Shown: positions 1-11,680, counted from the first letter of the stretch. The stretch: 64,000 nucleotides of DNA from Procambarus clarkii (GCF_040958095.1 NC_091156.1:17286628-17350627); one strand, 5' to 3'. Translations and numbers: made by a program. Notes: a model not told the origin generated them from the sequence alone.

Positions 1-28
1 CAGAACAGAAGAAGTTTCTCGGCATTCA

Positions 29-96
29 AGTATAATTACCTAAGTGTAGTAACAGGATAAGAGCTACGCTCATGGTGTCCCGTCTCCAATGTGCAG
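29..96 (-). mobile_element. LINE-A 3' tail fragment
   Basis: Matches the last about 70 bp of the intact LINE-A at 21378-24846, including the terminal unit AATTACCTAAGTG and the GAGAGCTACGCTC-like block. It abuts R1 copy 1, and their shared junction creates a chimeric open frame. Confidence 0.75.
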
Positions 97-2190
97 GTCT
101 GACAGAACCCAAGCCATGCCCTCAACGAAAAGAATGGGCAGTCTGCCAGCCAGGAAAACTCCAGAACCTCACCATGCACCCAATACAGGGAAGAAGAACC
201 AAACTCAAACGAGGAAGGATCCATAACAGAGGAAGAATCTGGGTCTCGCAGGAGGTATGCAGCAAGTGCCTCCTGAATCTTCTCAGGTGACATCCAAGAA
301 GCAGAAAATCTCCAGAAGAAAGGAGCCGAGGAACCCAAGGGATCCTGGAACCGAACCTGGGGAGGAGCCGAACCCAAATCATACTCACACAGGAAAGGGG
401 GGCTAAGAAAACCCCTTACCCTTGCAACTACAAGCCCTGCAAAGAGAGCACTAACATCCAAGCGGTGTCAAAGGGGGCCCAAGCTCCCCCAGGTCAACTC
501 CTCCCCAGCCCCGGGATCCACAAAGTTGGGACCCGGGACAGAGCAATTCTCCATACCCTCTACCCCTGAAGAAAAGGCTGAGTCCAGGGAAAAGGCAGAA
601 AAGGGGAGCCTGCTGGTGGAGCCCAGAAGCCTCGGCAGGAGGAACTGGCTTAAATGCCTCCGTTCCCAACCCGAAAGGGGCAGCCCCCGAAGCTGCCAGT
701 CTCGTTACCAACTAAACCCCACTCTGACTCTGAAACCCTCAGACGTTTGGGAGCCAGAAGCATGGAGGGGGGGAGGCAGGACGAACAACAGGAAGGACCA
801 GAGAGCATGGACTGAACCAAAGTCGAAATGACTAATGTCCCCAATTCCGGGTCCTTATAACCAAAATGGGGCAGCCTTAGGGCATCCAGGTGGGCAACCA
901 ACCTAGCGCGTTGTAGCAACCTAAACCTAGCATGCAACGCAAATGTCGCCTGTACCTTAATCTCAATGTTATCAGAATGGGTAAATAGGAGAACAAGCAA
1001 AGAGCATTTTTTGCAAGACTCCGGGTCAAAAGTGTCGGTAACCCAACAGGAACCATGATGGTGGCAAAAATGGTGACTGTCACCCTGAGACAGTGGCACA
1101 TAGCAACCTTCAAACTCACATGAGGCGAGCTGGAACTTGGAAGATGCATCCATAGGTCCACCGAGCCCCCTAACAGGGTTTTCCAGGCCTGGTAGGTAAA
1201 CTGCTACGGAATGCCCAGGCAAGGTGTTGCTAACCAGTTAGACCCAAGCTAACACGGGAAAGATCAATACACTGAAACCTCTGCAACATGTACAATCACA
1301 GGAGCCTAGTGGATCACCACCAAAATATTATAAGTAGTCCTATAGCCACACCAGGCAGACAAAACAAAAAGTAAAAGAAAAACCCCACAAAAGTACAATA
1401 TCCAGAGGAAACAGGAATCGGCCACTGCATAGGTAAACTGGCTGCACAACACCTTGATGCCCCAACCAGCAACAATACCACTTTCTATCCAAGGCCAAAC
1501 AAGGGCCATAAAACCCCAGCTGGTCCCAAAGGCAGAGTAAATACCGAGCAGCAAAAACCCCTACAGAAATGGCGTCCCAAAAACACCAGGGAAGATAACC
1601 CTGACACCCAAAGGTAGTGCTCACAGGGCACTTGGGGAAGACTGCCCTAAGTGCATGCAGCCCTGGTTCACTTCAGGTACACCTGGCCACAACACCACAA
1701 ACAGCAGAGGACACCACTAAGGTAAAACACTGCCAGGAAACCAAAGCCAGAGTTGACGACCACCCCGGAGTGCATTAGCCAACGAACTGAGGTTGGGTAG
1801 CAGGCTCAGAGTCCAGGGGGTGGAGGGGGAAGGTGAGGGTTGGGGCTGTGCATACACAATGGCATTATGTGACATTTACTTGTTTCTTTGGGAATTGGTT
1901 TTCAGTTGCAATTTTCTTACCATGTGTGGTCTGTTTTGTTATGCCTACCTTCCTGGTGGGGTTAGGCACCTTCCTGGGTGCCAAACCCCAGTCAATTGCA
2001 GATAAGAAAAATCCCAACCACAGAGAGGTTTTCCAGGGCCATTGCTCCCTGCACCTCTCTGAGAGGGCCAGGTTCTGGCTCATGGTCCCTGGTAGGCTGA
2101 ACTCCATTGACTATTGCCCTGGTCTAATGTATTGCATATTAGCCCGATAGCTCCAGGAAGCTGGAGGGGCTCCCCACAGAAAAGGGAGCC
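97..2190 (-). mobile_element. R1 repeat copy 1 (unclassified retroelement-like)
   Basis: Similar to R1 copy 2 at 17575-20575 in the same order. Shared parts are the CEFEG...VPLSQGDS frame (650-1222), the downstream VQ-x3-ALH-x2-FR-x-LQRARL segment, and the right end near 1860-2190 with 'CATTGCTCC' and 'GCTCATGGTCC' blocks. The frame has a C-H-C-H-C-C spacing (GDSHHFCHHHGSCW, then DPESCKKC) that could bind zinc, which suggests a gag-like protein. No reverse transcriptase or recombinase is seen, so classification is open. Confidence 0.6.
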
Positions 2191-2362
2191 ATATATATTA
2201 ATGAAAACGAGAAATCTCAAAATGAAAATATTTAGTTCACTAACGCTGATGGTCATCATACAAATTTGGGTACTAAATCAACACTGTGCTATACTGTCAA
2301 AGTACCCTACAGTACATTGGACAGACAAGTTCATAAATTAATATAATAAAAAAATCTCTCAC

Positions 2363-2461
2363 CTTCATAGCCTGGGCTGGGAGTGTGAAGAATTTCTTGT
2401 GAACTAAACGCAGACATGAATAGTCACACTGACAAACAGTACCATAGTCCACAAAGAACAG
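2363..2461 (-). CDS. Gene 1 exon H: Tudor barrel strand with VDYG, last exon in the window
   Basis: 99 nt, 33 codons in phase 0, between a TTACATTTCAG acceptor and an AAG|GTGAGA donor. It reads LFFVDYGTVCQCDYSCLRLV, then HKKFFTLPAQAMK. 'F-x-V-D-Y-G-x' is the Tudor signature. 'L-R-x-L-x-x-x-F-F-x-L-P-A-Q-A' is the conserved return into the SN-like part. The donor shows the protein continues. Nothing exon-like follows down to position 1, which is repeat DNA, so the remaining exons should lie left of the window. Confidence 0.92.
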
Positions 2462-2714
2462 CTGAAATGTAACAACTGAAAAATTACATTCACCATTTAT
2501 AAATGCTAACATGTATATTTATGTACATCATTGTATTGAACTTAATATCTCTATAAATTGACTATTTTCAATATCCAGCACTTATATTTATACCAACAAT
2601 AATTTACAGCTGGGTTACCATGCATAAACATTCCATCTTTTCCAGAGAATCCACTCCTACTTTAGTTCTCATACTTATAACCTCAAATGAATAACCCAAT
2701 TCTTGACTAAATAA

Positions 2715-3115
2715 GGGTCCATACCTGGAGCATACCTGGAGAGAGTTTTGGGAGTTCTTCGACTCCCCAAACCCGCCTGAGGCCAGGCTCAATTTGTGAT
2801 ATTTTGGTCCAACAGGCTGTTGCTTGGAGTAGCCCACAGGCTCTCATATCCACTAGAGCCTGGTTAATCCAGCACTTCTTGCAAGAACTTGTCCAAGTGC
2901 CTCTTGAATACATCCACCTTCATTCCGGCAATATTTCTAATGCTACCTGGTAGGGTGTTGAACAGCCGTGGACCTCTGATGTTCAGTGTTCACTGATTGT
3001 GCCTATGGCACGTCTATTCCTCACTGGTTCTATTCTGCATTTCCTTCCATACCTTTTGCTCCAGTATGTTGTTATTCTACTGTGCAAGTTTGGGACCAGG
3101 CCCTCCAGTATTTTA
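2715..3115 (-). mobile_element. LINE-B-type 3' fragment, decayed
   Basis: The minus strand reads LEGLVPNLH, then RKCRIEPVRNRRAIGT, then several frame changes. This matches the C-terminal end of the LINE-B polyprotein (39050-39300 plus), which has LEGLVPNLHTEIT and CRIPPLKSGG. It lies in the intron between exons G and H of gene 1. Confidence 0.65.
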
Positions 3116-3334
3116 CATGTACTGTATACGTGTGTCCATGTATGCATATCCATGGTCTAGTACCGACCTAAACAACACTTTCATTTCATATGAATCAACT
3201 GGGTTATTTGTTTTTAGCCATGTTATTCTGACTATTCTATGCATTTTAATTACTCTATAGCTCCTAATTATTGTACCTTTCTATCACCAAAAACAATTTA
3301 TTTTGTTTTCCCTCCTCTTGTCATATATTACTCT

Positions 3335-3580
3335 GCAGGTAAAAGAAAGGGACTTAGGACTTATGATTCATCACTCACTGAAAGTTGCTCAGCAAGTAGG
3401 GGCTGTAGGGAAAAACTAACCTTTGACCTTAAGTAATAGAAAGTGGTTATTCCACAGAAACATCTATTTTTATTACTCATAAGGTAATAAACCCATGGAA
3501 TTGCCAACTCACAGAAGCTGTTAACGCCAAGACAGTACTGTTCTCCAGTTAAAAATTCAGCAAGAAATTTGTTTCAGAAA
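3335..3580 (+). mobile_element. LINE-C fragment, decayed
   Basis: Words such as 'ATTCATCACTCACTGAAAGTTG' in parts, and 'AAACCCATGGAATTGCC', match the 3' coding part of LINE-C (32375-34190 plus) in the same order. It is fragmentary and has no frame. Confidence 0.45.
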
Positions 3581-3591
3581 TAATGGCGAGA

Positions 3592-3620
3592 CCATTGATA
3601 AGCTACCAGCTTATCAATGG
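3592..3620. repeat. Perfect inverted repeat, 13-bp arms, 3-bp spacer
   Basis: CCATTGATAAGCT - ACC - AGCTTATCAATGG. Intronic, in a LINE-C remnant context. Confidence 0.9.
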
Positions 3621-3871
3621 AGGCAGAGTTAGATGCAATAGCCACTAGCATACAGCTAACAATAATTATTCCCCATCAGCAAACCTCACAATGAGAAGCC
3701 CAAGTAACACAGCAATAAAGCAATGAATGGTCCCTACAGAACAATCATTCAAGGGATAGCCACCACCACTTAGGTGAAAGTATAGAGCTGAAGGCAAACC
3801 CAGTCAGAGTTGCATTCAAATACTTACCAGGTTAGTGAATGAGATGGGAAGGTGGCCAATACCCTGAGTGA

Positions 3872-4136
3872 CCTGGGGACAGATTCACGAAGCATTTACG
3901 CAAGTACTTACGAACGTGTACAGCTTTCCTCAATCTTTGATGGCTTTGGTTACATTTATTACAGTTTACAAGCATGAAAACTTCTCAATCAACTGTTGTT
4001 ATTGTTATAAAGAGGCTCTTTGTGCTTCGGAGCTCATTAACTGTTTAATAATTGTAAACAAAGCCGCCAAAGATTGAGAACAGATGGTCAGGTTCATAAG
4101 TGCTTGCGTAACTGCTTCGCAAATCAGGACCCTGGG
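3872..4136. mobile_element. MITE with long imperfect terminal inverted repeats
   Basis: The left end (GATTCACGAAGC, then TTACGCAAG, then CTCAATCTTTG and GGCTTTG) returns as the reverse complement at the right end, giving arms of about 85-90 bp with scattered mismatches. The centre is about 80 bp and contains no coding frame. The structure is that of a non-autonomous DNA transposon. The superfamily was not determined because the target duplication is unclear. Confidence 0.75.
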
Positions 4137-4711
4137 CTGCCATCTGGTGGCAGTTGGACACATCACAGTTAGGGTATCCTCCCACTACTCCCTAGTTTAT
4201 TCAAATTTTACTATTTTCATATTTTGTCCTATACTTTTCTAGTGGGATTTCTCAGTTTTAGGTTCGGCTCTGATTCCTAGACGCCCCTCGCCTGTGAGTC
4301 TCTGGTCCTGACTCCCAGTAGGTCAGTATGGATACCAGCGGCCCAGTTAATTACCTTAGCCTTGATAGTTAAGTTCTCGAGTTCATGGAAATACTGAAGG
4401 GGCTGCCTCAGAAAAATAAATTTAGGAAAACAAATGCTGAATGTTCAAATGTTTGTAAACTTATACATAATGAGTTATGCCACACAATCAGCAATGCGTA
4501 TACTGTACCAATTTCTTTGAAACAATACTCATGATCATTCAATTTCCCAATATTTTTGACAGAATCCATAGATGTAGCCCAATAAATAAATTGGCTAACA
4601 AAACAAAAATGTATAAAGATTTTATGCACCAGTGAATGGTGCCCTCTGAGGTGCAACGTTTAGGCACCAGCCTGTGATATAAGGGTGGACCACTCTATAT
4701 CTATCTATAAC

Positions 4712-4827
4712 TTTTATAAATAAATAAATAAATAAATAAAATAAATAAAATAAATAAAATAAATAAAATAAATAAAATAAATAAAATAAATAAAATAAAT
4801 AAAATAAATAAAATAAAATAAATAAAA

Positions 4828-4866
<39 letters not shown>

Positions 4867-4868
4867 AA
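4712..4868. repeat. (TAAA/TAAAA)n microsatellite
   Basis: About 155 bp alternating AAAT and AAAAT units. It creates meaningless FLIYLFIY-type frames on the minus strand. Confidence 0.97.
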
Positions 4869-5177
4869 ACTCCCATGGGATATTTGCAACCAAGATTAGT
4901 ATTCCTTCATATTATGAAATGAGAAATTTTGGTGCAGCTTTGTTTATTCATTTTCAAAATTTATCAAGGTCTTTTTCCTGACTGATACAATGGTCATAAG
5001 AGCTGCCACCAGGTAGTTACATGACCTAATAAGTCTACCAAAATGAATCTTTCTTGCATCAAGAAGTTTTACAATTTTTAAGCTGATTTATGAAGACATC
5101 CGAGGCATGTTGTATACTCACTGAAGATGACTGTAGAAATTTATTAAATAGGCTAAATCATATTGATGATAAAATAC

Positions 5178-5325
5178 CTTAACAGTTCGAAGGTCTTCCA
5201 GTGACACAATAAATGCCCTATAGAAATTCATGTCTTCCTCGTGAAGAGCAATGACCGGAGCACGAATGGTCACCTTTTCCTCTGGAATAACATAGCGTTC
5301 TCCAAGGCGACTGCTGTAGAACTCG
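5178..5325 (-). CDS. Gene 1 exon G: Tudor barrel strands 1-3
   Basis: The acceptor TATTCCACAG and donor AAG|GTATTT enclose 148 nt. Phase 2 entry completes a phenylalanine, then EFYSSRLGERYVIPEEKVTI, RAPVIALHEEDMNFYRAFIV and SLEDLRTVK. The 'A-P-V-I-A-x-x-x-E-D-x-x-F-Y-R-A' block is the Tudor core, where the aromatic residue before R helps form the methyl-arginine pocket. The exon ends in phase 0, just before the 'V-D-Y-G' strand supplied by exon H. Confidence 0.9.
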
Positions 5326-5823
5326 CTGTGGAATATAAAATGCACAAGTGTAATTTTATCATTAAAACTGAGAAACAAACTATAGCACCATGCTTCTATT
5401 TCAAACCAGATCTGGTCTGATCAAATGAGGGAAGTATTCAGTCTCCTATCTTAGTAAAACTCACCTTGCTAATACTATTACTCATCATCTTCCAATCCTC
5501 CTCCTCTTCTCCCTATTTTTCTTTAACAGACTGTTATTGATTTAGATAACCAAGCTTGCTCACTTTCACTACCTTAGTTTTCTCACACTTGTTTTAGCTA
5601 GCATAGTTTACTAACTCTCAATAATAAGACTAGAGTTCTACAAGCAGGATTTTCCATTGAATTAGAGCTAAAAATTCAGCTGAAAAAACTTCATGTACAG
5701 TATAATGGGATGACGTGACAAATTGTCAACGCCCTATCACCATCAAGGCCACTATAGATGGAGGCCTTTATGTAAATTCAGGTAAATAAAATTGGTAAGC
5801 GTGTTTTTAAGGACCAAAGGCTG

Positions 5824-6290
5824 GCTGGCAAGTAAGTAATTATCAAAAGAAGGCACCAAACTGGGAAGGCTATGTAGCACCATCAAATGTGCGGAATAAT
5901 CAGAGTGCTAAATATCACAAAGGATGCCAATACGAGAACAGAAATGCATAAGGCGAACGATATCAAAAGTATCCTATTCACCAAGAATTCTATCGAAAAC
6001 AAGCGACTATGAGGGACAGTCGGAAAACAAGACTCGCGCTCATCCTGGAAGTCAGGACATTCAACAAGGATATGCCATGCCAAGGATATACCATGAGAGG
6101 GACAATGCAATTAGGACAATAAGGAGCATGGTGGTGCTTCATTAAGTGACCTTGAGTTAAGCGTGGATGGCCAATACGCAACCTCGCCAGAGCCGTTTCC
6201 CATCGCCGGTTACGATGGTAGGAGGACGGCCATGAGGACACACTACTCTTAACTACTGCTGTGCCAAACAACAAATTTCATTTTGAGAGT
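5824..6290 (-). mobile_element. I-like LINE 3' end (post-RNase H zinc-knuckle region)
   Basis: The minus strand encodes RWETALARLRIGHPRLTQGH, then LMKHHHAPYCPNCIVPL and, after a frameshift, WHILVECPDFQDERE. This is the conserved segment after RNase H in I-clade LINEs (L-A-R-L-R-x-G-H, C-x2-C-x7-H-x4-C). The 3' UTR with GGCACCAAACTGGGAAGG reaches about 5824; the same 40-bp motif recurs inside LINE-A near 29950. Confidence 0.75.
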
Positions 6291-7050
6291 TGTGCGTTTT
6301 TTTTTTTTTACTTAGGCTATATTTTAATGTTTTTTAATGTTTTCATCACTATTTGTGTTTTGAAATTAAAATAGTTGAGTTTGGAAACATTTTGACATTA
6401 ACTTTACCTGAACATTTATAAAAACAACAAAAATTATGTCCTTAACAATTGCACTATGAAGATTTTGCCACAAACAGGTGTGCAGTGCAGGGGTTAAACA
6501 GCCCACGGATGCATGGGGTTCACATCACTTTCCTCAGGGTTCTTGTAAACAGATGTCATTTTTTTTTTAAATCGTGGGACAACATTCCCAGGTGCGAGAT
6601 CCTCAGTACTGAGCGATCCACCAAGGCTAGCACACGCAGCACAAGCTCACAGCATTGTTGTTAAGCTTGTGACCACAGCATCGCCTAAAAAATGCCAAAA
6701 ATATATGTACTGTAACTGGTATTATTTAGTGATGATAGTGTTACAGAAGATCCCTGACTGATATAAATGACCAGAATTCTGATAATAGCAGGATTGTTGT
6801 GATAATTTGTGCTGTCCTGAGGAAGAAGTAATGTTGAGGGTGGGAGAACTGTAGCATAGTTTACCAAATCTGTGTGGCCACCTGCTGCTCTTTGCACTTA
6901 CTATACAAGCTTAGTGGTTCGCTATGGTGAACAAAACATGCAGATACTTATACATAACGTCTGTATATAGTGAATAAAAGGAAAAACAGTATGGTGGGAG
7001 GAGAATGTGTGCAAGTCAGGTGAGATGGAGGGAGTGGCGGGCTGTCTGGT
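6291..7050. other. No recognisable feature
   Basis: AT-rich intron DNA of gene 1 (exon F to G intron), with T-runs at 6298-6310 and 6560-6570. I see no gene and no clear repeat boundary. Confidence 0.5.
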
Positions 7051-7051
7051 G

Positions 7052-7242
7052 TGTAATTACCTAAGTGTAATTACCTAAGTGTAGTTACAGGATGAGAGCT
7101 ACGCTCGTGGTGTCCCGTCTTCCCAGCACTCTTTGTCATACTGTATAACGCTTTGAAACTACTGACGGTCTTGGCCTCCACCACCTTCTCACTTAACTTG
7201 TTCCAACCGTCTACCACTCTATTTGCGAAGGATAAAACTCTT
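7052..7242 (-). mobile_element. LINE-A 3' end, 5'-truncated copy
   Basis: Nearly identical to 21378-21552: two GTAATTACCTAA units, then GAGAGCTACGCTCGTGGTGT and the C-terminal codons of ORF2 (FANRVVDGWNKLSEKVVEAK). The high identity suggests a recent insertion. Confidence 0.85.
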
Positions 7243-7565
7243 GTTGTGAGATAAGATAACGTTAAGCCAGTGGAATTGTGTAGCACTTGCAAGGAATAAA
7301 AAAAGGGTGCAGAAGTTTGTAACGAGACTCGTCCCAGAGCTGCGAGGAATAAGGTACAAAGACAGACTGAAGGAACTAAACCTGACGACCAGTGTGGTGG
7401 CCACTCCTTGCTGCCTTTTGACTCAGCATACCAACTTAGTGGTTCGTTATGGTGAACAAAAATGTACAGATAGATACTTATATATAATGTGTATATATAG
7501 TGTAATAACACCAAAAGGAGTATTGGAAGAAGCCATTTTGTTGAGGGAGGTTATCTATCTTGAGG

Positions 7566-7850
7566 TTATCTTGAGATTCAAATTCAAATATTTATTCAGG
7601 TAAAGTACATACATACAAGGTGAGATACTAAACGTTGATGGATTTATAGATAGAGCTAGTACATACAATGCTTAAAGCCACTATTATGCAAAGTGTTTCA
7701 GGCAGGAAAAACACTTAAGACTAAAACTTAATACTAATTGAGATTAAAGTATAAATTGTGTTGAGAAAATAAAAAAAGGAGGGGGAACATGGCAGAAAAA
7801 TAGTAAAAATACAATTTGGTCAACAAACAGCATTGTGCTGTTTGCAGAGT
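7566..7850 (-). mobile_element. LINE-J 3' tail, solo
   Basis: Reverse complement of the LINE-J terminus: TTTATTCAGGTAAAGTACAT, ATAGATAGAGCTAGTACATA and TTTGGTCAACAAACAGCATT. A trace of the LINE-B tail (GAGGTTATCTTGAG) precedes it at 7550. Confidence 0.8.
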
Positions 7851-7964
7851 TTGTCTTTTGTTTTTCCAGGCAGGGGTCTGCCTGGTGTGGCAGTAGGACC
7901 TCTTGTAGAATTTTGGTGGCCCTCCACTAGGTCCCGGTGCTTGCACACGTCGCAGAGATTCAGC

Positions 7965-8130
7965 TTTTAGTTGTTTGCTTGGTAGCGCTGGGATAACCGG
8001 TTAGCAGTACCTCGCCTGGGCTTCCCTTAGCAGTCAGCCTAAGGGCCCTGGAAACCCCCAATGGTGCTCAATGGTCCAATGCAGGAGACCTTGGGGAGGG
8101 CTGGGGTATGCATGCTGTGCAGCTCAAAGT
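7965..8130 (+). mobile_element. R1 fragment
   Basis: AACCGGTTAGCAGTACCTCG, then CCTGGGCTTCC, resembles the reverse complement of R1 copy 1 around 1190-1240, just before its gag-like frame. It is inverted relative to the two long R1 copies. Confidence 0.5.
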
Positions 8131-8179
8131 GATAAGCACAAGACAAAGTTCAAGAAGGTTCAAAAGTATATTTACCTGA

Positions 8180-8350
8180 ATTTACCCGAGGGTCACTAAT
8201 ACTAGAGCCCTTAACGAGGACAGGAAACTGGCGGCTTATCAAAGGTCCCCCCCTCCCCCCCATTTGCCCGGATGATCTTTTCTATCTGTATTTTAAAACC
8301 CAGCAGAGTTTTGGCATTTACTATTCAGGTGGTTCAGATATTTACAGATA
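8180..8350 (-). mobile_element. LINE-C 3' end, solo
   Basis: TGAATTTACCCGAGGGTCAC, then GAGGACAGGAAACTGG and CAGCAGAGTTTTGGCATTTA, match the LINE-C 3' region in reverse orientation (compare 34140-34290). Confidence 0.75.
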
Positions 8351-9089
8351 GAATATGTCTCCAAATTTACTACAGGTATTTGGAGTTCACTAGTATGTGC
8401 CACCTGACTCCCAGAAGTACGAGGCAAGAGTTCCGAGGAAAAATTGCATGAATTGAACCTCACTTCACTGGAAGGGAAAATAATAGGGTGGATAAAAACT
8501 ATTTTGTCTTTAAGAGATTATTTTGCACAGGTGGTACTCACACAAGGGGACACAGGTGGAAACTGAGTACCAAAATGAGCCACACACACATTAGAAAAAA
8601 TTTTGTCAATGTCACGATAGTTAACAAATTGAATGCACTTGGAAGTGATGTTGTGGAGGTAGATTCTATACACAGTTTCAAATTTAAATATGAGAGAGTC
8701 CAATAGGCTCAGGAATCTGCAAGTCAGTTGATTAACAGTTAAGAAGCAGGACTGAAGAGCCAAAGCTTGCAAACACAATCAAATGAGAAAACAACTGTGT
8801 TATAACCATATTTACATAAATTGTATAAAAACAGAGCAATAATAATTCAACATGCAGTACTGTATGATGATAACTCGTACAACAAATGCGCAGTTAGACA
8901 AACTAACACATTCTAGTTTCATGAAATTCTGATGGTTTGTTTTCATTGTTTGAGGGAAGTTACTTTGGTACTTTTGGGGCTGAAGTATAGTTTTTAACCA
9001 TCCAGAAGTCTGTTTTGGTTCACCAAACTTTCTGAGTGCTTCCCTGGTGGTGGCAATCATGATTAACTTTAAATGTAAAGTATTCATAG
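8351..9089. other. No recognisable feature
   Basis: AT-rich intron between exons F and G of gene 1. No supported coding or repeat structure. Confidence 0.5.
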
Positions 9090-9235
9090 GTAATCTCTCT
9101 CTGCGCCTCTGAGGAGGCCAGGCTCTAGCTCGTGGTCCCAGTAGTCAACTCTGCGACTGATGGCACCTAGTGGTATGGCACTGATCAGTGTATGATAGCT
9201 TCAGGGAAGCCAACAGAATTCATCCAGAAAGGTAC
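9090..9235 (+). mobile_element. R1 terminal fragment
   Basis: CTGAGGAGGCCAGGCTCTAG, then CTCGTGGTCCCAGTAG and the AGCTTCAGGGAAGCC block, parallel the right ends of R1 at 2055-2175 and 20430-20560. Confidence 0.6.
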
Positions 9236-9431
9236 CCCTACTAGGGATACTTACTTGATTATATAGCGTATAACAATGAGAGAAAATTCCTATCCATATT
9301 TAAGTCTTCCTGTACCAGTGTATTCCAAATCCTAGAGAAGATTATAGACTTGCTATATCACACAATATAGCTAAACAAATGATTGACTGAAAGCAATAAA
9401 ATCAAAACACCAGAGCTCCTGTTCAACTTAC

Positions 9432-9628
9432 AACATGCAGTCCATGAGAGAATTCAAGGCCTGTGATGTATTTCTCCCTTTGTGAATAACCCAAAAACGG
9501 CTTGGCGAGTACACTTCTCCAACCACCAAATCCACCATCTGTCCAACTAATAAGAGAGACTTCTCTTCTAATGTTTTATACGAGTCATGAACACCTGCAA
9601 CATGCATGGGGCAAGACAATGGTTCACC
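9432..9628 (-). CDS. Gene 1 exon F: start of the extended Tudor domain
   Basis: 197 nt lie between a CTAATTCCAG acceptor and a perfect GTAAGT donor. The 65 complete codons include LLLVGQMVDLVVGEVYSPSR, then FWVIHKGRNTSQALNSLMDCM. 'Y-S-P-S-x-F-W-V' and 'L-x-x-L-M-D-x-M' are typical of the N-terminal (SN-like) part of an extended Tudor domain in TDRD5/7 relatives. It ends in phase 2. It is separated from exon E by only 239 bp and from exon G by 4.1 kb. Confidence 0.92.
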
Positions 9629-9867
9629 CTGGAATTAGAGAACAACTGTAAACAATTACACAAATGTCCGCATTGTATAAACATAGAGGTAGTCAATTAG
9701 CCTACAAACATTAATAACTGTTCATAGTACTTTATTACATCATAAACACACTGTACATTAACATAAAAATTTGCTCAAAATGCAATGTATAATGCATATT
9801 GCATCAGTGGAATGCTAGTGTATTAAATTAACATACAGGCACTTGTGAAAAGTTAAATAATAACTAC

Positions 9868-10032
9868 CTGGTTTGAAATGTGTGGAAAAATGGAAGTATT
9901 AGCCAGTATAATGATCTTTCCATCCCAATAACGAATGCTGATCACTTCTGGATGACACTTTAAAAGGGCTTCAAGAGTTTTATAACCATAGGTTTCAGGA
10001 TTCAAGTCATCTAGTGTAGCTCCATAAAATCC
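9868..10032 (-). CDS. Gene 1 exon E: second half of third LOTUS domain
   Basis: The acceptor TTCTGTTTAG and donor CAG|GTAGTT bound 165 nt, or 55 codons in phase 0: GFYGATLDDLNPETYGYKTL, then EALLKCHPEVISIRYWDGKI and ILANTSIF. The 'Y-G-Y-K-T-L-E-A-L-L' helix and the following hydrophobic strands complete the third LOTUS domain begun in exon D. No start or stop codon is used inside it. Confidence 0.92.
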
Positions 10033-10249
10033 CTAAACAGAAAAAAATATTTTAGTACTATACAATCAAACTTCAAAATCAATAAATTTCCAACTGGCAA
10101 AAGGAATTCAATTACAGTAATTTACATTTGTAAATTACGGAGCATTAAACTTTTTATGCAAGCAATTTAATTCAAAATGTAAATTTTGAATGTGTTAATA
10201 CTCCTAGTTTCAGTATCATGCAGAACAACTGTGGAAGCATTATGACCAT

Positions 10250-10395
10250 GTACTTTTCTGTGGGGAAGCCCAGTCACCTCCCTGAAGCTATCATACTGAT
10301 AACGTGCCATACTACTTTGAGTCATCAGTTACGGAGGTCTTTTTGCCTACCGAGGACCACGAGCCAGAACTTGGCCCCCCCTAAGAGAGGCATGG
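10250..10395 (-). mobile_element. R1 terminal fragment, inverted
   Basis: Reverse complement of the same R1 end: CCGAGGACCACGAGCCAGAA, then CTTGGCCCC. It starts 218 bp upstream of exon E on the minus strand and is inverted relative to 9090-9235 and 11530-11680. Confidence 0.6.
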
Positions 10396-10403
10396 GAACA
10401 ATA

Positions 10404-10520
10404 GCTCAAATCAAAATCAAAATAGTTTATTCAGGTAAAAGTACATACATAGAAGATAAGTTAAAAATGATGTTGGATTTATAGATAGAGCTAGTACAAA
10501 CAATACCTAAAGCCCCATTC
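10404..10520 (-). mobile_element. LINE-J 3' tail, solo
   Basis: TAGTTTATTCAGGTAAAAGT and ATAGATAGAGCTAGTACA, the reverse complement of the LINE-J terminus, following directly on the R1 fragment. Confidence 0.75.
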
Positions 10521-10977
10521 ATTCTTTATATTTAAAGTCTATCATCTCTGCCATCATCCATGAAAGACACCCAGAAAGGCAGGTATTTTAAAACAAACCA
10601 TTGCATGGTTTAACACATGCCCACAAAAATGTCAAAAAGAGCTCCCCCCCAAAAGAAAACATCCAAAACTTCATTAAACCAGATTCACACTAGTTAGTTC
10701 CACCCACCCCTCCTTGTTTGGGGGGGGGGGGAGGACAGGTGGGAGCTGGCCCAGCTGACATCAGTTCTAGTATGATGTAAAACCACCGACCAGAGGGAGG
10801 AAGGATGTCAGGGAGCTGCCTTCGGGCTAACTTAAAGTTATGGTGCATGTCCATGACTGGTAGACTGGACCACTAGTGGTAGAACAATCCACCCACCAAC
10901 ACTTCAACAGAACTGGTTGGTCAGGGAAATTGGCTGTGGGTTGGGGTTAGGCCACCTGATGGTGAATATTGGTACCT

Positions 10978-11011
10978 ACAAGGGATTCACTAATTTGAGT
11001 GAATCCCTTGT
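10978..11011. repeat. Perfect inverted repeat, 14-bp arms, 6-bp spacer
   Basis: ACAAGGGATTCACT - AATTTG - AGTGAATCCCTTGT. Intronic, with no promoter or terminator context. Confidence 0.92.
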
Positions 11012-11529
11012 CTCAAGTGAATCCTTAGCAGAGTTCACTGGAGAGTTATTTCAGCCCGTCCTCGCATACAAAGATCCAAAGATCCAAACTCATTATTAAT
11101 CCAGCCACCATACCACCCGTTTATGAATGAAGAGCGGTTTACACACAACTCACAACTGATGACGTCCGAACACTTCCAGAACAAGTGCTTCACTCATGTC
11201 CTCTGTTCAAACCACAATTCTATAAATGCTTCACCCAAGTACTTCAAATATAAATAATCACCAACAGAACCTAAACATCTAACCTAACCTATGCCTACCT
11301 ATACAGTATATAGAATTTTTACGTATACAGTATTAATATTAATTTATATATGAGAACAAACCAATGTTTAATACACAGTATGTTAAAATCGATGAATGCA
11401 TCTGGGAAGGACGGCCGTTGCTTTAAACAGCCTAGTGTGAGAACAGGTCGGTTATTTAGTGGGTTCCGAGGCTTCCATTCCTATGAACCTTGCAGTAGTC
11501 TGCAAAGCTTCACTGACTTTCTAGAAGCT

Positions 11530-11680
11530 TTCCCAATGGGGTGGCAGAATGTCACTCACATTCTGCATGAGGGAGCCAGGTTCTGGCTCCAGTCCCAGGT
11601 AGTCCAAATAGAACTCCGAATGACTGATGTGACCTAGTAGTAGTAATTTCAGCAAAATGTCTTCAGGGAAAAACTACCAA
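11530..11680 (+). mobile_element. R1 terminal fragment
   Basis: AGGGAGCCAGGTTCTGGCTC, then CCAGGTAGTCC and ATGACTGATG, parallel the R1 right end. It lies in the intron between exons D and E. Confidence 0.55.

Noticed and set aside
650..1222. 190-codon frame as a missing 3' exon of gene 1
   Set aside because: No Tudor-like sequence, no suitable acceptor, and it matches R1 copy 2 at 19200-19440.
4622..4889. FLIYLFIY membrane-like peptides
   Set aside because: Translation of the TAAA/TAAAA microsatellite.
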